A stretch of DNA of 64,000 nt from Pyrus communis (GCF_963583255.1 NC_084810.1:11243853-11307852), one strand, 5' to 3'; shown: positions 21,667 through 33,275, counted from the first letter of the stretch. Notes: generated from the sequence alone by a model not told the origin. Translations and numbers: made by a program.

Positions 21667-21891
21667 TGCTAAAATATCAAGAAGTGTTGATTTTCCAGAG
21701 CCAGAAGGACCCATGATAGCCATGATCCTACCAGGTTCAGCAAACCCACTCAGCCCATTGAGCAACCACTTTGTGGGTGCTTCCTTTCTGAAGTTTGGAA
21801 GCACCGCACTTAGATCCTGCCACACCAAGTACGCTCCTCTTCCACTTCCACCGCCGCCACTATGACCACCACCTGCCGCCTCTATCTCCAT
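14419..21891 (-). CDS. Half-size ABCG (WBC) transporter, ABCG11/12/15-like
   Basis: Nine exons on the minus strand give an open frame of 681 codons: 21891-21666, 17919-17840, 17157-16696, 16576-16454, 15996-15865, 15756-15472, 15363-15091, 14987-14880, 14775-14419. Every phase fits. Exon 1 has Walker [10 protein letters not shown] (residues 61-69). Exon 3 has the signature ISGGEKK (about 167-173), Walker B VLFLDEP (about 187-193), SGLDSA and the H-loop SVHQPS. Exons 6-9 encode the six-helix membrane domain. Family members export cuticular lipids or pollen-wall precursors across the plasma membrane as dimers. The exact substrate here is unknown. Introns 1 and 2 are swollen by MITEs. Donor 1 is unusual: CAG|GCTCTC, inside a CT repeat. 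All other introns are GT-AG. Confidence 0.93.
17190..17615. mobile_element. hAT-type MITE in ABCG intron 2
   Basis: Ends CATTGTTCTAAAAATC (left) and, from the right on the other strand, CAAGGTTTTAAAAGATG are inverted relatives. Flanks ATTAGGAT (17182-17189) and ATTAAGAT (17616-17623) form an 8-bp duplication with one mismatch, the hAT length. The interior repeats CGCCTAGG-type words. No coding sequence. Confidence 0.75.
17696..17768 (+). tRNA. tRNA-Thr (anticodon AGU)
   Basis: A 73-nt cloverleaf on the plus strand, antisense within intron 2 of the ABCG gene. The acceptor stem GCTCTCA/TGAGAGC pairs over all seven bases. A box TAGTTCAGTTGG and B box GAGTTCAACTC are close to consensus. The T stem is TTGAG/CTCAA. 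The anticodon loop TTAGTAA has AGT (AGU). The anticodon stem CCCGT/GCGGA has one C-A mismatch at its base, and the D stem has a C-to-T change giving a wobble pair. A T-run terminator lies about 25 nt downstream (near 17793). It would decode ACU/ACC threonine codons if functional. The mismatch leaves open a mildly decayed copy. Confidence 0.85.
18422..18590. mobile_element. Small MITE in ABCG intron 1
   Basis: Inverted arms: TCGCCACCATTAAGCGGTTG...TAATGCTCACC on the left and AACCACCTTAGGTGGTGG...TAATGCTCATC from the right on the other strand. ATGCACTTA and ATGCACTCC flank it, a possible 9-bp duplication with two mismatches. No coding sequence. End points are approximate. Confidence 0.5.
18811..19409. 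mobile_element. PIF/Harbinger-type MITE in ABCG intron 1
   Basis: Begins GACCATCTCCAACT and ends with the inverse of GATCATCTCCAACC, bordered on both sides by TTA (18808-18810, 19410-19412), the 3-bp target of this superfamily. The interior is AT-rich and non-coding. The terminus matches that of the ORF1-bearing Harbinger element at 57839-59481. Confidence 0.8.
19855..20005. repeat. Dispersed repeat (MITE-like) in ABCG intron 1
   Basis: A block starting GGGAACTTTAACGAAAAG and ending CATTAGTTTTCCTTTA, AT-rich and non-coding. A piece of the same repeat, inverted, appears at 60283-60313 next to the Cassandra element, which shows it is dispersed. Confidence 0.55.
20160..20332. repeat. Poly-A run and compound TG/TA microsatellite
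   Basis: A run of 34 A at 20160-20193, then (TG)n(TA)n(TG)n at about 20269-20332. Both lie in ABCG intron 1 and are likely length-polymorphic. Confidence 0.9.
21629..21665. repeat. (AG)18 microsatellite abutting the ABCG exon 1 donor
   Basis: Eighteen AG units at 21629-21664. On the coding (minus) strand they read as CT repeats beginning two bases after the exon 1 end, so the donor is GC followed by TCTCTC. Confidence 0.9.
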
Positions 21892-22064
21892 CTTTCCTTT
21901 TTGTTCCTGTTAAATCCCTACCTTATTAGCTAAGGCCTCAAATCCCAGAAGAATAAAAAAAACAGTATATCATATATTAAGAAAACTTTACATGTGTCCA
22001 TGTATTGTGGTTGGAGCAGATAACAAACAACTACCTACGAGTGCGGAGGAGCATGAAGAATTAA

Positions 22065-22107
22065 TGAAGAGAGAGAGAGTGAGAGAGAGAGAGAGAGAGA
22101 GAGTTTG
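22065..22107. repeat. GA-rich microsatellite upstream of the ABCG start
   Basis: Interrupted GA repeats about 180 bp upstream of the ABCG ATG, probably in the 5' UTR or core promoter, where CT/GA tracts are common in plants. Confidence 0.7.
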
Positions 22108-22119
22108 AATTCATTCAAT

Positions 22120-23390
22120 AATTATGTTGGTTCCCACGGGTAGGTGGGTGGTGAGGGAAATAAAAATGAACATAACAATGATAGTGCGTGTGGAGCAACA
22201 GCCAAAACTTAATTATAATACAACGGTAATAAATAGAATAGTGAGTATTACCAACATTTGAAGATGGTGATAAAAAATGCACTTGTCATGTCACGCTTCT
22301 GATTGCAGATTGCTCCTTCTCCTCTATCTTCCGACTAACTTTGTTAACATATACAAGTACAATCTTAAGACTTCTATCACATTTATGTTTACATCGCAAA
22401 TATCGGAAGGCACCTTGCATACTCTACCTTTGCATACAAAAATTGTTGGATGATAATTTGGAAGTTGGAAGTTGGAAGTTGGGAGTTGCAAGTTGGAACT
22501 ATTTGGTTGCATTTAGTATACGGAAAGGAATTAATGAGAAATGATTTCTCATGTTGAAAAATAGAAATGTAAAATTCTCTTGTTTGGTACGATGAAAAAT
22601 TAAGAGATATTTTTCAGTGTATTGAAAATACAGTGTACACCAAGTAAATAATGCAATTGGTTGAAAACATTAAAAAAAAAAAATCCAACCAATTCTATTA
22701 TCACAAAAATTAGGTAAGAAATACTACTTTTGAGATGTAATTGCCATTTTAAATCATCAATGATGACATTGTTATCATAAATATGACAACTTTTCCCCAG
22801 GCTTTCCATGAGTCAGGAAATCATTTCTCAAGCCTAAACTAACCAAACATATCTCAAGCCTAAACTAACCAAACATATCCATTCTCAAGCTCCATTTCCG
22901 ACATTATCTTTTAGATTTAATACGTCTTTTTAGTTGCTATCATAACAAACACTTGTGTCACATTTTGCGAACGTACTTGTGTTACTTAATTTTATTTTAT
23001 TTTATTTTTTGTCAAAGGGATGGATTTATTCTAATAGAGAGATTTACATCTTCAGTAAAGATATTAAAAAGAAACTTTGGTTCAATACAATCCCTACTGA
23101 AAGACCCTTCAGACTTCTGGACGAATCTTGCAACCGCTTGTACTTTTCGATTCCCCTCTTTTGTGGTAAAGGTGAACTCTTTGAATCCTTCATCTTATGT
23201 AAGCTTATAGTTTCTTTAAATTTTAGTTTTGTAAAATCACTAAATCGGAGTTCAAAGAGAATGTCATTGAAGCAAAATTTTAATTAGAGCGAACACTTTA
23301 TATCTGGTCTATGGGGAAAAATGTTGAACAAGTTAGTCTTGAAGATAAGAGGTCTTAATTATTGGACTCACATTGAAACCAATTAGGACC
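22120..23390. other. ABCG upstream region and repeats, no gene
   Basis: Contains a short tandem of GGAAGTT (22460-22475) and a 26-bp tandem (CTCAAGCCTAAACTAACC) twice at about 22829-22880. The latter lies at the right side of a MITE-like stretch sharing AAATGATTTCTCA/GAAATCATTTCTCA words in inverted and direct form (22540-22830). No coding similarity recognised. Confidence 0.5.
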
Positions 23391-23399
23391 CAAAAAGTT

Positions 23400-23616
23400 A
23401 CCAGTGGATCATTATTGGGGTCTGCTATACTTTGGAGTATACCTGATTTTCGACACGTGTTTGCTCAGTTTTAGGCTGCGTTTATTCAGGAGTTATGTAC
23501 TTTATTTCTGTGTTTATTTCTGTGTTGTTATGGGTTTTAATGCTGAGAAAAGGAATATGGAGGAATGGAAGCAAATTGTTTGGAAATATGTTTTCTCAAG
23601 CTTTAGAAAGAGTTAT
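23400..23616 (+). repeat. Left part of an old Athila-like LTR
   Basis: This sequence ends in the GTTAT duplication at the left edge of the next element and resumes at 44882, so the two parts form one interrupted block. The right part (44882-45987) is a diverged relative of the 23617-25104 LTR. The left boundary is not resolved. Confidence 0.5.
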
Positions 23617-25104
23617 TGATGAGCGGATTTTATAGTATATATTTAACCCTATTCTTAGTATATTTTGGTTAATATTTTGAAAGAATTTTGATACTTTGAA
23701 TTGTATTTCTAATTTAGGACTTTCTACTTCCTCTGGAGAAAAACATAATTAAATAGACGAATTTTGGAGTAATTCTAGTTGGAGGACGTTCGTGAGTCAC
23801 TTGGCTTGATCATATCAAAATATCAGAATTTTCTACCAAGCGGTTATTTTCTGGCGATAAAATAAATGAGCAATGTGCAGTGCTGGAATAGTGACGTTTC
23901 GGGCTTAAATTGTATTTTTGAAGTCTAAGATGACCTCGGATGGGTTCGTGGCCTTCTGGAGATGTATTCAGAACGTCCTGATCTTTAAAACAAGCTATTA
24001 TGGGCCGGATTTGGAGGATTTCTGAGGCTAAAACGTGGCTGGACAGTTCCCTTGCAGTTTTTCCTAGTTTAATTAGGATTTTATTTTCTAAGTATTTTAT
24101 TTTATTATTTACTTCCCTAGTTGGAATAAGAGACCTATGTTTTAGGGTTTGTAGGGGGGCTCAGCAATTATATTGCTTGGCCGTTCCTAAATAGAGGGGG
24201 TAATTTTTGATGAGTTTGGGGACAAAGAGTGATTGCTAGGGTTCGTGGATATTTTCTACTTTAAGGTGTTTTCATTCCTTTGACTCATTTGAATGATATT
24301 TCCTTTGATTTTTATTATGAGTATGCGTAACTAATTCTTTTGCTAGGGTTAGGCCATGAACCGTAGCATGAATATGTAATTTTATTAATTTGCTTATGAA
24401 TGGATGCATGTTTGCTTTGAATTATTAATCACCACGATTAAATCTATCTATATATTTTAATGATTGATCACCATTAGGGTATTTAGACAAGTTATTTGAT
24501 GCAATTTCTGTTGGAACATCACCCTGAAATTGAGGAGGGCTTCTTGTGATTAGTAATTGTAAGTTCACTTAAGGCGAACATCACGCTCTTAAGGGTTGCA
24601 TAGTTTTTCAAAGGGTTTTCACGAAGTTTAATGAGTCTTGCATGTTTATATTTAATCTGAACATCACAGACGGATTGCATGTTAGATATTCGTTTTTGCT
24701 TGAACATCACAAGGAAAATATGCGTTAGGAAAACCTAACCTTCAAAGCATGGATGTGGAAATTTATAAGTAATTGATAGAATTGCATAGGATTGTAATGG
24801 TGACGGCTTAACCCTAGTATTTCCCTAAATTGTTTTAATTAAAAAACGTTTTTTTGATTGCTGCCTTTATTTTCTAACTTCTAGGTTCTTTAATTGTTAA
24901 TTCAACATTTTCAAACTCAAAAATCTCAAATCTTTGATAAAAATCTGTTTCAATAGTTAATTAATAGTTGATTTAATTATGAATTAATCAAACAATCTTT
25001 GTGGACAATGACCTTGCATGAGCAATTATACTACACTTACCTTGTATTCTTGTAAGTATTTTCAATGATTTTAACCCTATTTGCATGTGGTAAAAATCCT
25101 ATCA
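23617..25104 (+). repeat. 5' LTR of the outer Athila-like element
   Basis: Starts TGATGAGCGG and ends CCTATCA, immediately followed by the primer site. It matches 43395-44881 with scattered substitutions. Confidence 0.92.
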
Positions 25105-25110
25105 AGAAAT

Positions 25111-25128
25111 TGGCGCCGTTGCCGGGGA
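25111..25128 (+). other. Primer-binding site, tRNA-Asp type (outer element)
   Basis: TGGCGCCGTTGCCGGGGA is the exact complement of the 3' end of plant tRNA-Asp including CCA. It lies six bases after the LTR. Confidence 0.9.
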
Positions 25129-25243
25129 TTGTTTTAATTATTTTTTTTTTTATCATATTCTTAATTAATTATTTTCGTTCAAAAATAAAATCTCTTTAAT
25201 TTTAATTGTCATTTTTTATTTCTTCAGATTACTGAAATTTGTG

Positions 25244-27834
25244 CATGGTCAGCACCAGATCATATTCTGCACAACTTGTTCAATTTGATCCTGAGCCTGA
25301 AAGAACATACGAAAGCAGCGGCGAGAACAGTTTTTGGCACCTGATCTTTCCCAGAATGGCACTTTTCTGCAGCACCTAATTTTAGGCGTTTTAGAAAGTA
25401 GGGAAACAATGGCTTTTGCTATGCCCGAAGCTGGGCAACCTTTGAGACAAACACTAGCAGCCCGTGCTAACGAATTACCAAGTTGCGTTGTTTATCCAGA
25501 AGATGAAGGCGATACTTTTGAGATTAGACATCACATGTTGGAAATATTGCCTACTTTTCATGGACTAGCTCATGACGATCCTAACATGCACATTACTGAA
25601 TTTCTGATGGGTTGCAAGAATATTTTGGTTAGAGGGTTTTCTGCAGAATCTATTAAGCTTCGTCTCTTTCCCTATACTTTAAAAGACAAGGCGAAAACAT
25701 GGCTTTTTACACTCCCATATGGGAGCATCACTTCCTGGGCACAGTTAAGCGAAAAGTTCTTAAGCAAGTTTTATCCAGCATCCAAGACTCTTGACATAAG
25801 AACTAAAATTCTATCTTTTGTTCAAAAGCCTAATGAAGAGTTCCATGAAGCTTGGGAGCGATTTTCAGATTTATTCAAGAAGTGTCCTCATGCTTATATT
25901 AATGGGGACACAAGAATGCAAATATTCTACAGGGGTTTAAATCCAGCTACAAAGAGTTATGTGAATGCATCATCCGGAGGTTCATTTTCAGATAAAAATG
26001 CTCAACAAGCATTTCGGTTATTTGAGAAAATGGCTACAGAGACACAACAATGGGCAGCGGACCAGACACAAACCAGAGGCGTTTTTGATATGTCAATTGG
26101 AACTCCACATGTATCTGCTCAAATCGAAAAAATGGAGAGAAAACTTGAAAATTTTGATTCAAAATTTGACATGCTTTTGCAGAAAATAACAGTACCAGTG
26201 CAGCAGGTTGCTGTACAGCAGCCTACTGCAGCAGTTTGTAGCATCTGCAGCATGCCAAATCATGATTTTATGGGCTGCCCACACAAAGACGCCTATCCTG
26301 AACACGTGGCAGAACAAGTAAATCCATTTAACAATTTTCAAAGACTCAGAAATGATCCATATTCTAATTTTTATAACCCAGGTTGGAGGGATCACCCAAA
26401 TATGAAGTGGGGAGGAAACCAGTAGGTGCAACATTTTCAGTAAAATCATGTACAGCAGCCAGTTGTGCAACCCAAACGTTCTTTGGAGGATGCACTCCAA
26501 ATGTTTATGCAATCTACAGAGCAGTACATAGACAAAAATGATCAGAATATGCAAAATGTACAAGCTTCAATTCAAAATCTGGGAAAACAATTTGGACAGT
26601 TAGCAAGTCATATCACAGAAAGAGAAAAAGGCAAATTTCCTAGCCAAACAGTCCCTAATCCACGGGGTTCAGAAGAATGCAGTGCTGTTAGAATTTTGAG
26701 GTGTGGTAAAAGCTATGATAATCGTGAGAATGCAAAAAGTGAAGACAAGTCTGTAGAAAATCCTACAGAATTTGCTGCAAAACCTGCAGAACCTGCTGCT
26801 GCACAACTTGCCAAAAACAATCCAGCAACAGAAAAATGCACAGAACATGTTTATGAGGCCCCAATTCCATATCCAGAATATTTGAAGCAAACAGCAAAAG
26901 ACAAGCAACTGAGGGACTTCATGCAAACTCTATCTAAAGTTCAAATTAATCTGCCACTACTTGATGCAATAAAAAACATTCCATCATATGCCAAATTTTT
27001 GAAAGATGTGTGCACTCACAAAAAGAAATTGGTTGATTTTGAAAAAGTTGTTTTGACTGAACAGTGCAGCGCAGTTCTACAACACAAATTACCACCCAAA
27101 AAGAAAGATCCAGGGAGTTTTACAATTTCTTGCACTATTGGAAATTCTAATTTTAAACGTGCATTAATTGATTTAGGTGCTAGTATTAATTTAATGCCTT
27201 ATTCTGTTTTTCAGAGATTCGGCCAAGGAGATCTAAGGCCTACATCAATTATTCTCTAGCTAGCAGATCGTTCTGTTACTTATCCTAGGGGGATTATTGA
27301 AGACTTAATTATCAAGATTGACAATTTGTATCTACCAGCAGATTTCGTAGTTTTGGACATGGATGAAGATTTGCAAACATCAGATATTTTGAGAAGACCT
27401 TTTATGGCCACTGCCCGAACATTGATTGATGTGGAAGCAGGTACTTTAACATTTAGAGTGCAAGACCAATCAGTGGTTTTTAGCCTATTTGAAGCTGTAA
27501 AACACCCAGAAGGGCAGCAAGAGTGTATGCGGGCAGATGTGTTAGAAGGTGTTATTCATGCAGAAATTATGACCAGGTTGACATCTGATCCATTATTGAG
27601 TGTTTTACATAGTCCAAATACATCACAAACAGAGGATGAAGACATTTTTGAGTATGTAACAGCATTAGACAGTGTACCAGCCCAATTACCACGTTGGACA
27701 CATGTTTACAAAAGCCTTGGAGAGCCGAAAACGCCCTTAAAACCTTCTAAATTGCAACCCCCAAAAGTGGAGCTAAAACCATTGCCAGAACATTTAAAAT
27801 ATGCACATCTTGGGGCAAATGAAACGCTGCCAGT
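25244..27834 (+). pseudogene. Gag-protease of the outer Athila-like element, interrupted
   Basis: The likely original start is the ATG at 25244 (MVSTRSYSAQ), followed by a frame break near 25330. The main frame 25334-26425 carries the gag core (TWLFTLPYGS, AWERFSDLFKKCP, QIFYRGLNP) and a CCHC knuckle (CSICSMPNHDFMGC). Stops at about 26423 and 27257 cut later parts. Protease follows with LIDLGASINLMPYS near 27170-27200. The last residues before the inner element are ANETLP at about 27830, and the frame resumes at 42394. The proteins would form the particle and process the polyprotein. The stops and the 14.6-kb insert abolish that. Confidence 0.88.
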
Positions 27835-30224
27835 TGATGCGAGATTTATACGCACACAAACTAAACCCTATTTGTGAAAATTGTAGTAATGATGTAAGTA
27901 GGGATCGTTCTAACCGGGGATTAACTAGGGGTGCTAATCTAATTTGAATTGACTTGAAAACACAAAAAACTAAATGTAAATACTCTTAACAAGACTACTA
28001 TGACTCAGAATGGCTTTGAAAAACTCAAACTGCCTAAAACAATCAAACTGACTCAAATAGAAACTAGAACTTGATTTAGACGAATTTGAAATTGTTTATG
28101 ACTCCAAAAGCTTAAAGATACAAAAATAAAACAAATACGAATGATTAAGACTCAACGAAATATGGGGGAAATGTGTTTGGACGATATTAAATTAAATGGA
28201 CAGAATATAATTAAAGGCAAAATGTAAATATGAATGTGATGAAAAATATGGATGATGGAATAGCTAAGGGGTTTTTCTCCACACATGTTACACTTGCATA
28301 CAAGATTGATTTTCGGTTGGTCTTTCGATAAATTATGAAACTCAATGCTCCAAGTTAATTAGGTCCGCTTAAATTAACTTTCAGATTTCCCTAGATTCGT
28401 TGGATTGAATGGAATACGCATTACAACCAAATTATTCTTAATCAAAGTCCCTAACTATGGAATACGCATGATAGAGACATTCAACAAAGATCATTAAGTT
28501 CAACGGAAATCATAAACATTGACGAGGCATTCGTTACTATGGAATACGCATGAAACTTATGCCAAGAATTCGTTTAACGCGATTGTTTAAAAGCAACCTC
28601 CACTACTTGTGAATATAAGTTCGTAACTATTAGGTGAAACTCTCTTATATTCTAGCGTCATATTCATTCAAACGGTTAAACAAATTGAATCCACAACTTA
28701 TGAAATTCCAACCAAAAGTAATCAATTCATATTGCAAGCATAAACATGTATTTTGAATCACCCCCTAGCTAAAGGGGGGTTTAGTTCCTCATAACTTTGA
28801 AATCAAAGAAACACCTAAACATTCCAACAACTCAAACTTGAATTGTATGAACGTTTAGGCACTCTTCTCTTCCATTACAAAACAAAGAAAAGTGAATTTA
28901 AACTTTGAAATCAAAGAAACACCTAAACATTCCAACAACTCAAACTTGAATTGTATGAACGTTTAGGCACTCTTTTCTTCCTCGTTGTTGTAGCACAAGG
29001 TCTAAGGTGAGCTTTGGGGATTATGTGAAGTGTTTTGGAGGGATGGGAAGTGGTTGGATAGTGGCTGCAATGGAGGAGAAAAACTGCACAGAAATGGAAA
29101 TGATTTGCGGCACAAGGGTTGTGTTTGTGTTGTGTGAAGTGTTGTGAATGGAAATATGAGATGTTCCTTGAATGAATGAATGCAAGGGTATTTATAGGAG
29201 GAGTGGAGATGTATATGGCTGTTTGTTTAAGGTGTTTGTGTGGAGGAATGATGGAGAATTGCATGTGGAATGGCTGCAATGATGAAGAATGAAAGCTGGA
29301 AAATAAAAGGGAAAGCTGGAAAGGCATTGAAAGCCCACGGCAAAGGGGTTTTTGGTGGTGTAAATGCATGTGAATGCATGGCATTTGAAATGATTGTTGT
29401 TTGGAAATGAATGTGATGCATGTGAGTTAGAAATGTGGCTGAAATGATGAGAGATTATGCACGGCAATGGGTTGGTTTTTTGATGATTTAAAATGTTGAT
29501 GCATGATGAAGAGTTAATAAATAATGCATGTAGGGTTAGCTAGGTTGTGTGATGATGAGTGTATGTGACATTGTTTTGTGACAAAGAATGGATAGGGTGA
29601 ATGATTATGTGGCTACATGTTTGAATGATTAAAGTGCATGTGGGTTGATTGAATGAATGCAAAGTGAATGAATAATGAAATGGGAAAGCATGACCAAGGT
29701 GGAAATGCATGTGAAATGTTGGAAAGGGATTGGGAATACACGGCTTTGGGGAAAGAATGAGTGGATGTGCAAATGTGTTTTAATTAATGAAAGTGTTTGG
29801 AGAATGAATGCAATGATGAAGAGTGAATAAAGAATGCATGTAGGGTTAGCTAGGTTGGCTTTGTTTGGGTGCATGTGTGTTAATGGTGGTTTTGCATGTG
29901 AATTGATGGATTGTTTTTTATGGAATGGATGGTTCTTTGCATGGCTATAAGGGAGAGAATAAGAGAGAATGGGCTAGGCCCTTTGTTTTATGTCCAAAGT
30001 GAATACAAGGCCTTCAAATTCGTCCATCCTCTTGGCTCCATGGATAAGCTATCCAATCCATGCCCAAAAATGCTCCAAATGGCCTCAAAATGCACCTTCT
30101 TGCTCCCTAAGCCCTTAGAACCTGAAAACACACAAAAGAAGCATAAAGAACTAAAATAACTAAAGAAACATAACGTAAATGTACGAGAACAAGCCATTTA
30201 AGTCGCATGAATATGCTCCTATCA
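27835..30224 (-). repeat. 3' LTR of the inner element
   Basis: 2390 bp, TG...CA bounded. It contains a 108-bp tandem duplication (units starting about 28793 and 28901) and three GGAATACGCAT words. Small frames in it (for example 28923-29384, minus) recur identically in the other LTR and are not genes. Confidence 0.95.
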
Positions 30225-30240
30225 AATACCCCCACACTTA
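30225..30240 (-). other. Polypurine tract of the inner element
   Basis: Directly next to the 3' LTR the minus strand reads TAAGTGTGGGGGTATT, in the position and composition of the plus-strand primer for reverse transcription. Confidence 0.75.
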
Positions 30241-31951
30241 GCTTTTGCTAGTCCTCGAGCAAAACAGAATAAAAACAAATAAACAAAACGACACTAAACA
30301 CGTAAAACACAACCTAAACCTTCCAACAACCGTCTTAGGGATTTCCAATGCACATGACATGTTAAAAATCATCATTCTCACAGATTTTAGTCATCTTCAC
30401 ACTTAAGTACATTCTTAATCATAGTCACCATATACTAGTTCACAATTAATCATTTAAAACCATGTTTTGAATGTAGTAACATGCCTTAGAGAATTTGCTC
30501 AATTCCTTACAAGATATGCACTCGATTTTCACTCAGAATTTCTAACTACACACCCTAATCTAGTCATATGTGAGAAGATTGATGTAACATGAAAACGAAC
30601 ACTCACATATATGTATCACAAAGAACGCAATTTCTGGAGTTAATAAGCATGTATAGATATGATCTCATGAATGGAATGCTACTACTTAGACGCGAGAACC
30701 AGTGACACCATATGCTCATACCAAGTTCAAACTCCACAAATTGAAATACACAACACTCAAGATAGAAGTCAAGGGTTGTAACGGGGCTTGGGGTATGTGG
30801 ATAACAAAGAAGGGATATGGAAAACAAAGGTTCTTAAAGAAATAGTGAGCAAAGCATTTGAATCAACTTAGAATTCACTTTTGAATGAAAACTCAACTTT
30901 TGAACAAAAAGGGAGAATTTAGACAATTTACGCCCAGAATTGGTGTTTTGGAACCTTTCTTCAATCACTTATTCTTTCATTTTTTTTTTTTTTTTCAAGC
31001 TCTTCTTTCTTTCTTTCTTTTCTCTTTTTTTTTTTTTTTTCTTTTCTTTTTCTTTTCTTTTGAATCTCAAAACATAAACACTTAAACATTCTCTCCCCCA
31101 CACTTATTTTCTTTCATAATGTAACTCAAAAGGAATTCAATTAAGTCATGCTCACTATCTTTTAAGAACAAGGGTGGGGATTGTCCTAAACTAGGCTAGG
31201 TGAGGAAAATGTGGGTAAACAAAGAATAAAGGCTAAACAAGGCTCAACGGGGTTAAAACTTACAACAAATACGAAGTATGGGAAGTAAGGCTATTTGGCT
31301 ATGGTGGTGGTCACTACACAACTTCTTCTTGAATATGTGTTATGCAAATCAATAACATGCTTTGAATGAAATGGGCATGAGTTCTAGCATTTGGAACTAT
31401 ATGATGAAACGCCTTCTAAGTAGTAACCAAGCAACGAATAATGAGATCATGCAACGACTTTAGAAAACAAGAAATCACAGATTATACTCTCCAAAGAACG
31501 TTATAGGCTCAAGTCTCTCAGGGTTGTAGCGTTTGTTTGAGTTCCTTCCTTCAAGCATGTTACAAAAACGAATTTTTTTTTCTTTTATGATTGCATGTGA
31601 AGTCATACATTATAACCATAACCAAGCATATACCAAGAGTAAATCAAACTTTTCTCTATGTTCATAACTCTTTCTAACCGTCATGCAATTATAAACCAAA
31701 TCCTTATCATTGTGTTGGAAGGTACCCTAAGACACAAACACACAAAAATGACTCAAAACACTCTTTTTAGGCTTTTCAAAACATTTTCTTCAAATTTTTA
31801 TGTGATTTTCGGAGTTATAAAACAAAACACACTAAAACACTCTAAAACAATTTAAAAACACCTTAAAACAGCAAGGAACAACATTTGAAGTAATAGGTGA
31901 TAAAATCCCACGAATTTGCATTAACAACATTAGTTACCCCCCCCCACACTT
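30241..31951. other. Non-coding interior of the inner element
   Basis: AT-rich with T/C homopolymer tracts at 30978-31062. On the minus strand a second purine tract (GTGTGGGGGGGGGTAAC, near 31935-31951) lies far from the LTR. No coding similarity on either strand. Confidence 0.6.
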
Positions 31952-32085
31952 AAATCAAACATTGTCCTCAATGTTTTAAGCATAGATTCACACAAAATAT
32001 AAGTAAACACACAAAAAGCACTTAAACATACTAAACATAGCAAAATGTAATTAACAAAGAGAAGAGTTTAGGGACGCAAATCTGG
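31952..32085. repeat. Direct repeat flanking the antisense cassette (left copy)
   Basis: AAATCAAACATTGTCCTCAA...AACAAAGAGAAGAGTTT...TCTGG resembles 34014-34144 in the same orientation, with small indels. The pair brackets the segment that holds the antisense ORF. Confidence 0.7.
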
Positions 32086-32499
32086 TTATGGAGTGTAAAT
32101 TCCCTCTTCTCCTTGGTGATTGCATTGAGGCTTGATGTTGTTGATTCCACAGGCTTACTCTCGAACTGGTTGCCGCCCATCGTTGATTTTCCTTTGTGCT
32201 ACTCTTGATCTGGGCAGCAGGATTCCCTTTAGGGTCTCCCCCGAAGGTCTGAGCTTCCTCCTGTCATCTGTTTCTTTGTTCAATCTTTGCAGGAGTGGTC
32301 CCTTCTCTGGAAGTGTATCAACCGTTGAAGATGACTACTCGAGAGCAACGCTAGGTAAGCAATCAGGAATATATTCCAGGCAGTTGGAACCAGATCGGAA
32401 GACTGACTCCAAGTGCCGGCTGATTGCTTCTTTCACTTTGCCATGCGAGTAAGAACAAGGACAAAGAAAAGGACAGGGAAAGAGCATGATATGAGATAC

Positions 32500-33158
32500 T
32501 TTTGCTTTAGACCTTGATGATATGAGATACCTTTGCTTTTGAAGAAACGGCGAATGAAACAGCACATGTATTTGTTGTGGTTGTCTCCACATGCTTCGAT
32601 CGACCGTTTCCTTCTGCCTCATTTGTACTCCAGGTTTCTGGTATCTTCTTTGGGGGAGAAAAAATTGAGTATTTCAAGAGGTTTTGCTGGGAGTGCGCCC
32701 TCAGAGGTGAGGGAGAGTTGGGCATTTTTCTTCAAGTTTGCCTTGCCATAAAAGACGAAGGTCGACATATATAGAGATAATATCAAGTGGTGGTACTGTT
32801 CTTTTACCCTTGTCGACAAATGTCTCTTCGATATCAGAACGACGCCTCTTCGATTTCTGAGCAGGCGCCCTTTCGATTTCTGAACGACGCCCCTTTGCTT
32901 TCTGAACAACACGTTGTAGTGTGGATGCGGCTCCTTTTGACAAAGCTGCACGCGTTTTCTGAAAAGCAGAGAAAGCGTCGCCGAACTTTGCGCTTGTCGG
33001 CTAAAGATGTGTAGTTGCGATGATGGCCTCCACGTGTTGTCTGAAAAGAAGAAATCTTTTGACAAAGTTGAACGCGTCTTCTGAAAAGCTGAGAAAGCGT
33101 CGCCTAAATTACGCCTGAAATTCCGGCTTCTTGAATCGGTGGACGCGTCGCCTTGGCT
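32500..33158 (+). promoter_or_regulatory. Repeat-rich upstream region of the antisense ORF
   Basis: Three tandem units of about 28 bp (CTTTCGATTTCTGAACGACG type) at 32823-32912. Then come two copies of a module of about 58 bp starting TTTTGACAAAG and ending near GCGTCGCC at 32934-32993 and 33057-33114. A G-box core CACGTG lies at 33031-33036 between them. Repeated modules upstream of a TATA-like site suggest a promoter with enhancer copies; this is inference. Confidence 0.45.
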
Positions 33159-33166
33159 TTTTATAG
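33159..33166 (+). promoter_or_regulatory. TATA-like box of the antisense ORF
   Basis: TTTATAGA, 110 bp upstream of the ATG at 33276, in a GC-richer context. The spacing suits a 5' UTR of about 80 nt. Confidence 0.5.
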
Positions 33167-33275
33167 AGCTATCGACCACCACAACAAACACACTCTGAAG
33201 ATTTCCCATTCTTGAAAATCGACTCCGGCCCTTTGAAATTTAACTTCATCCCTTCTCTTTGAACACTTTTGAAAA

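Noticed and set aside
28923..29874. His/Pro/Ser-rich minus-strand frames up to 153 codons
   Set aside because: They lie inside the LTR and recur at 41092-42043; no domain, better explained as LTR leader sequence.
32619..33209. 196-codon minus-strand frame opposite the antisense ORF's promoter region
   Set aside because: Repeats of the upstream modules translated; no recognisable domain, and it overlaps the TATA-like region of the better-supported ORF.
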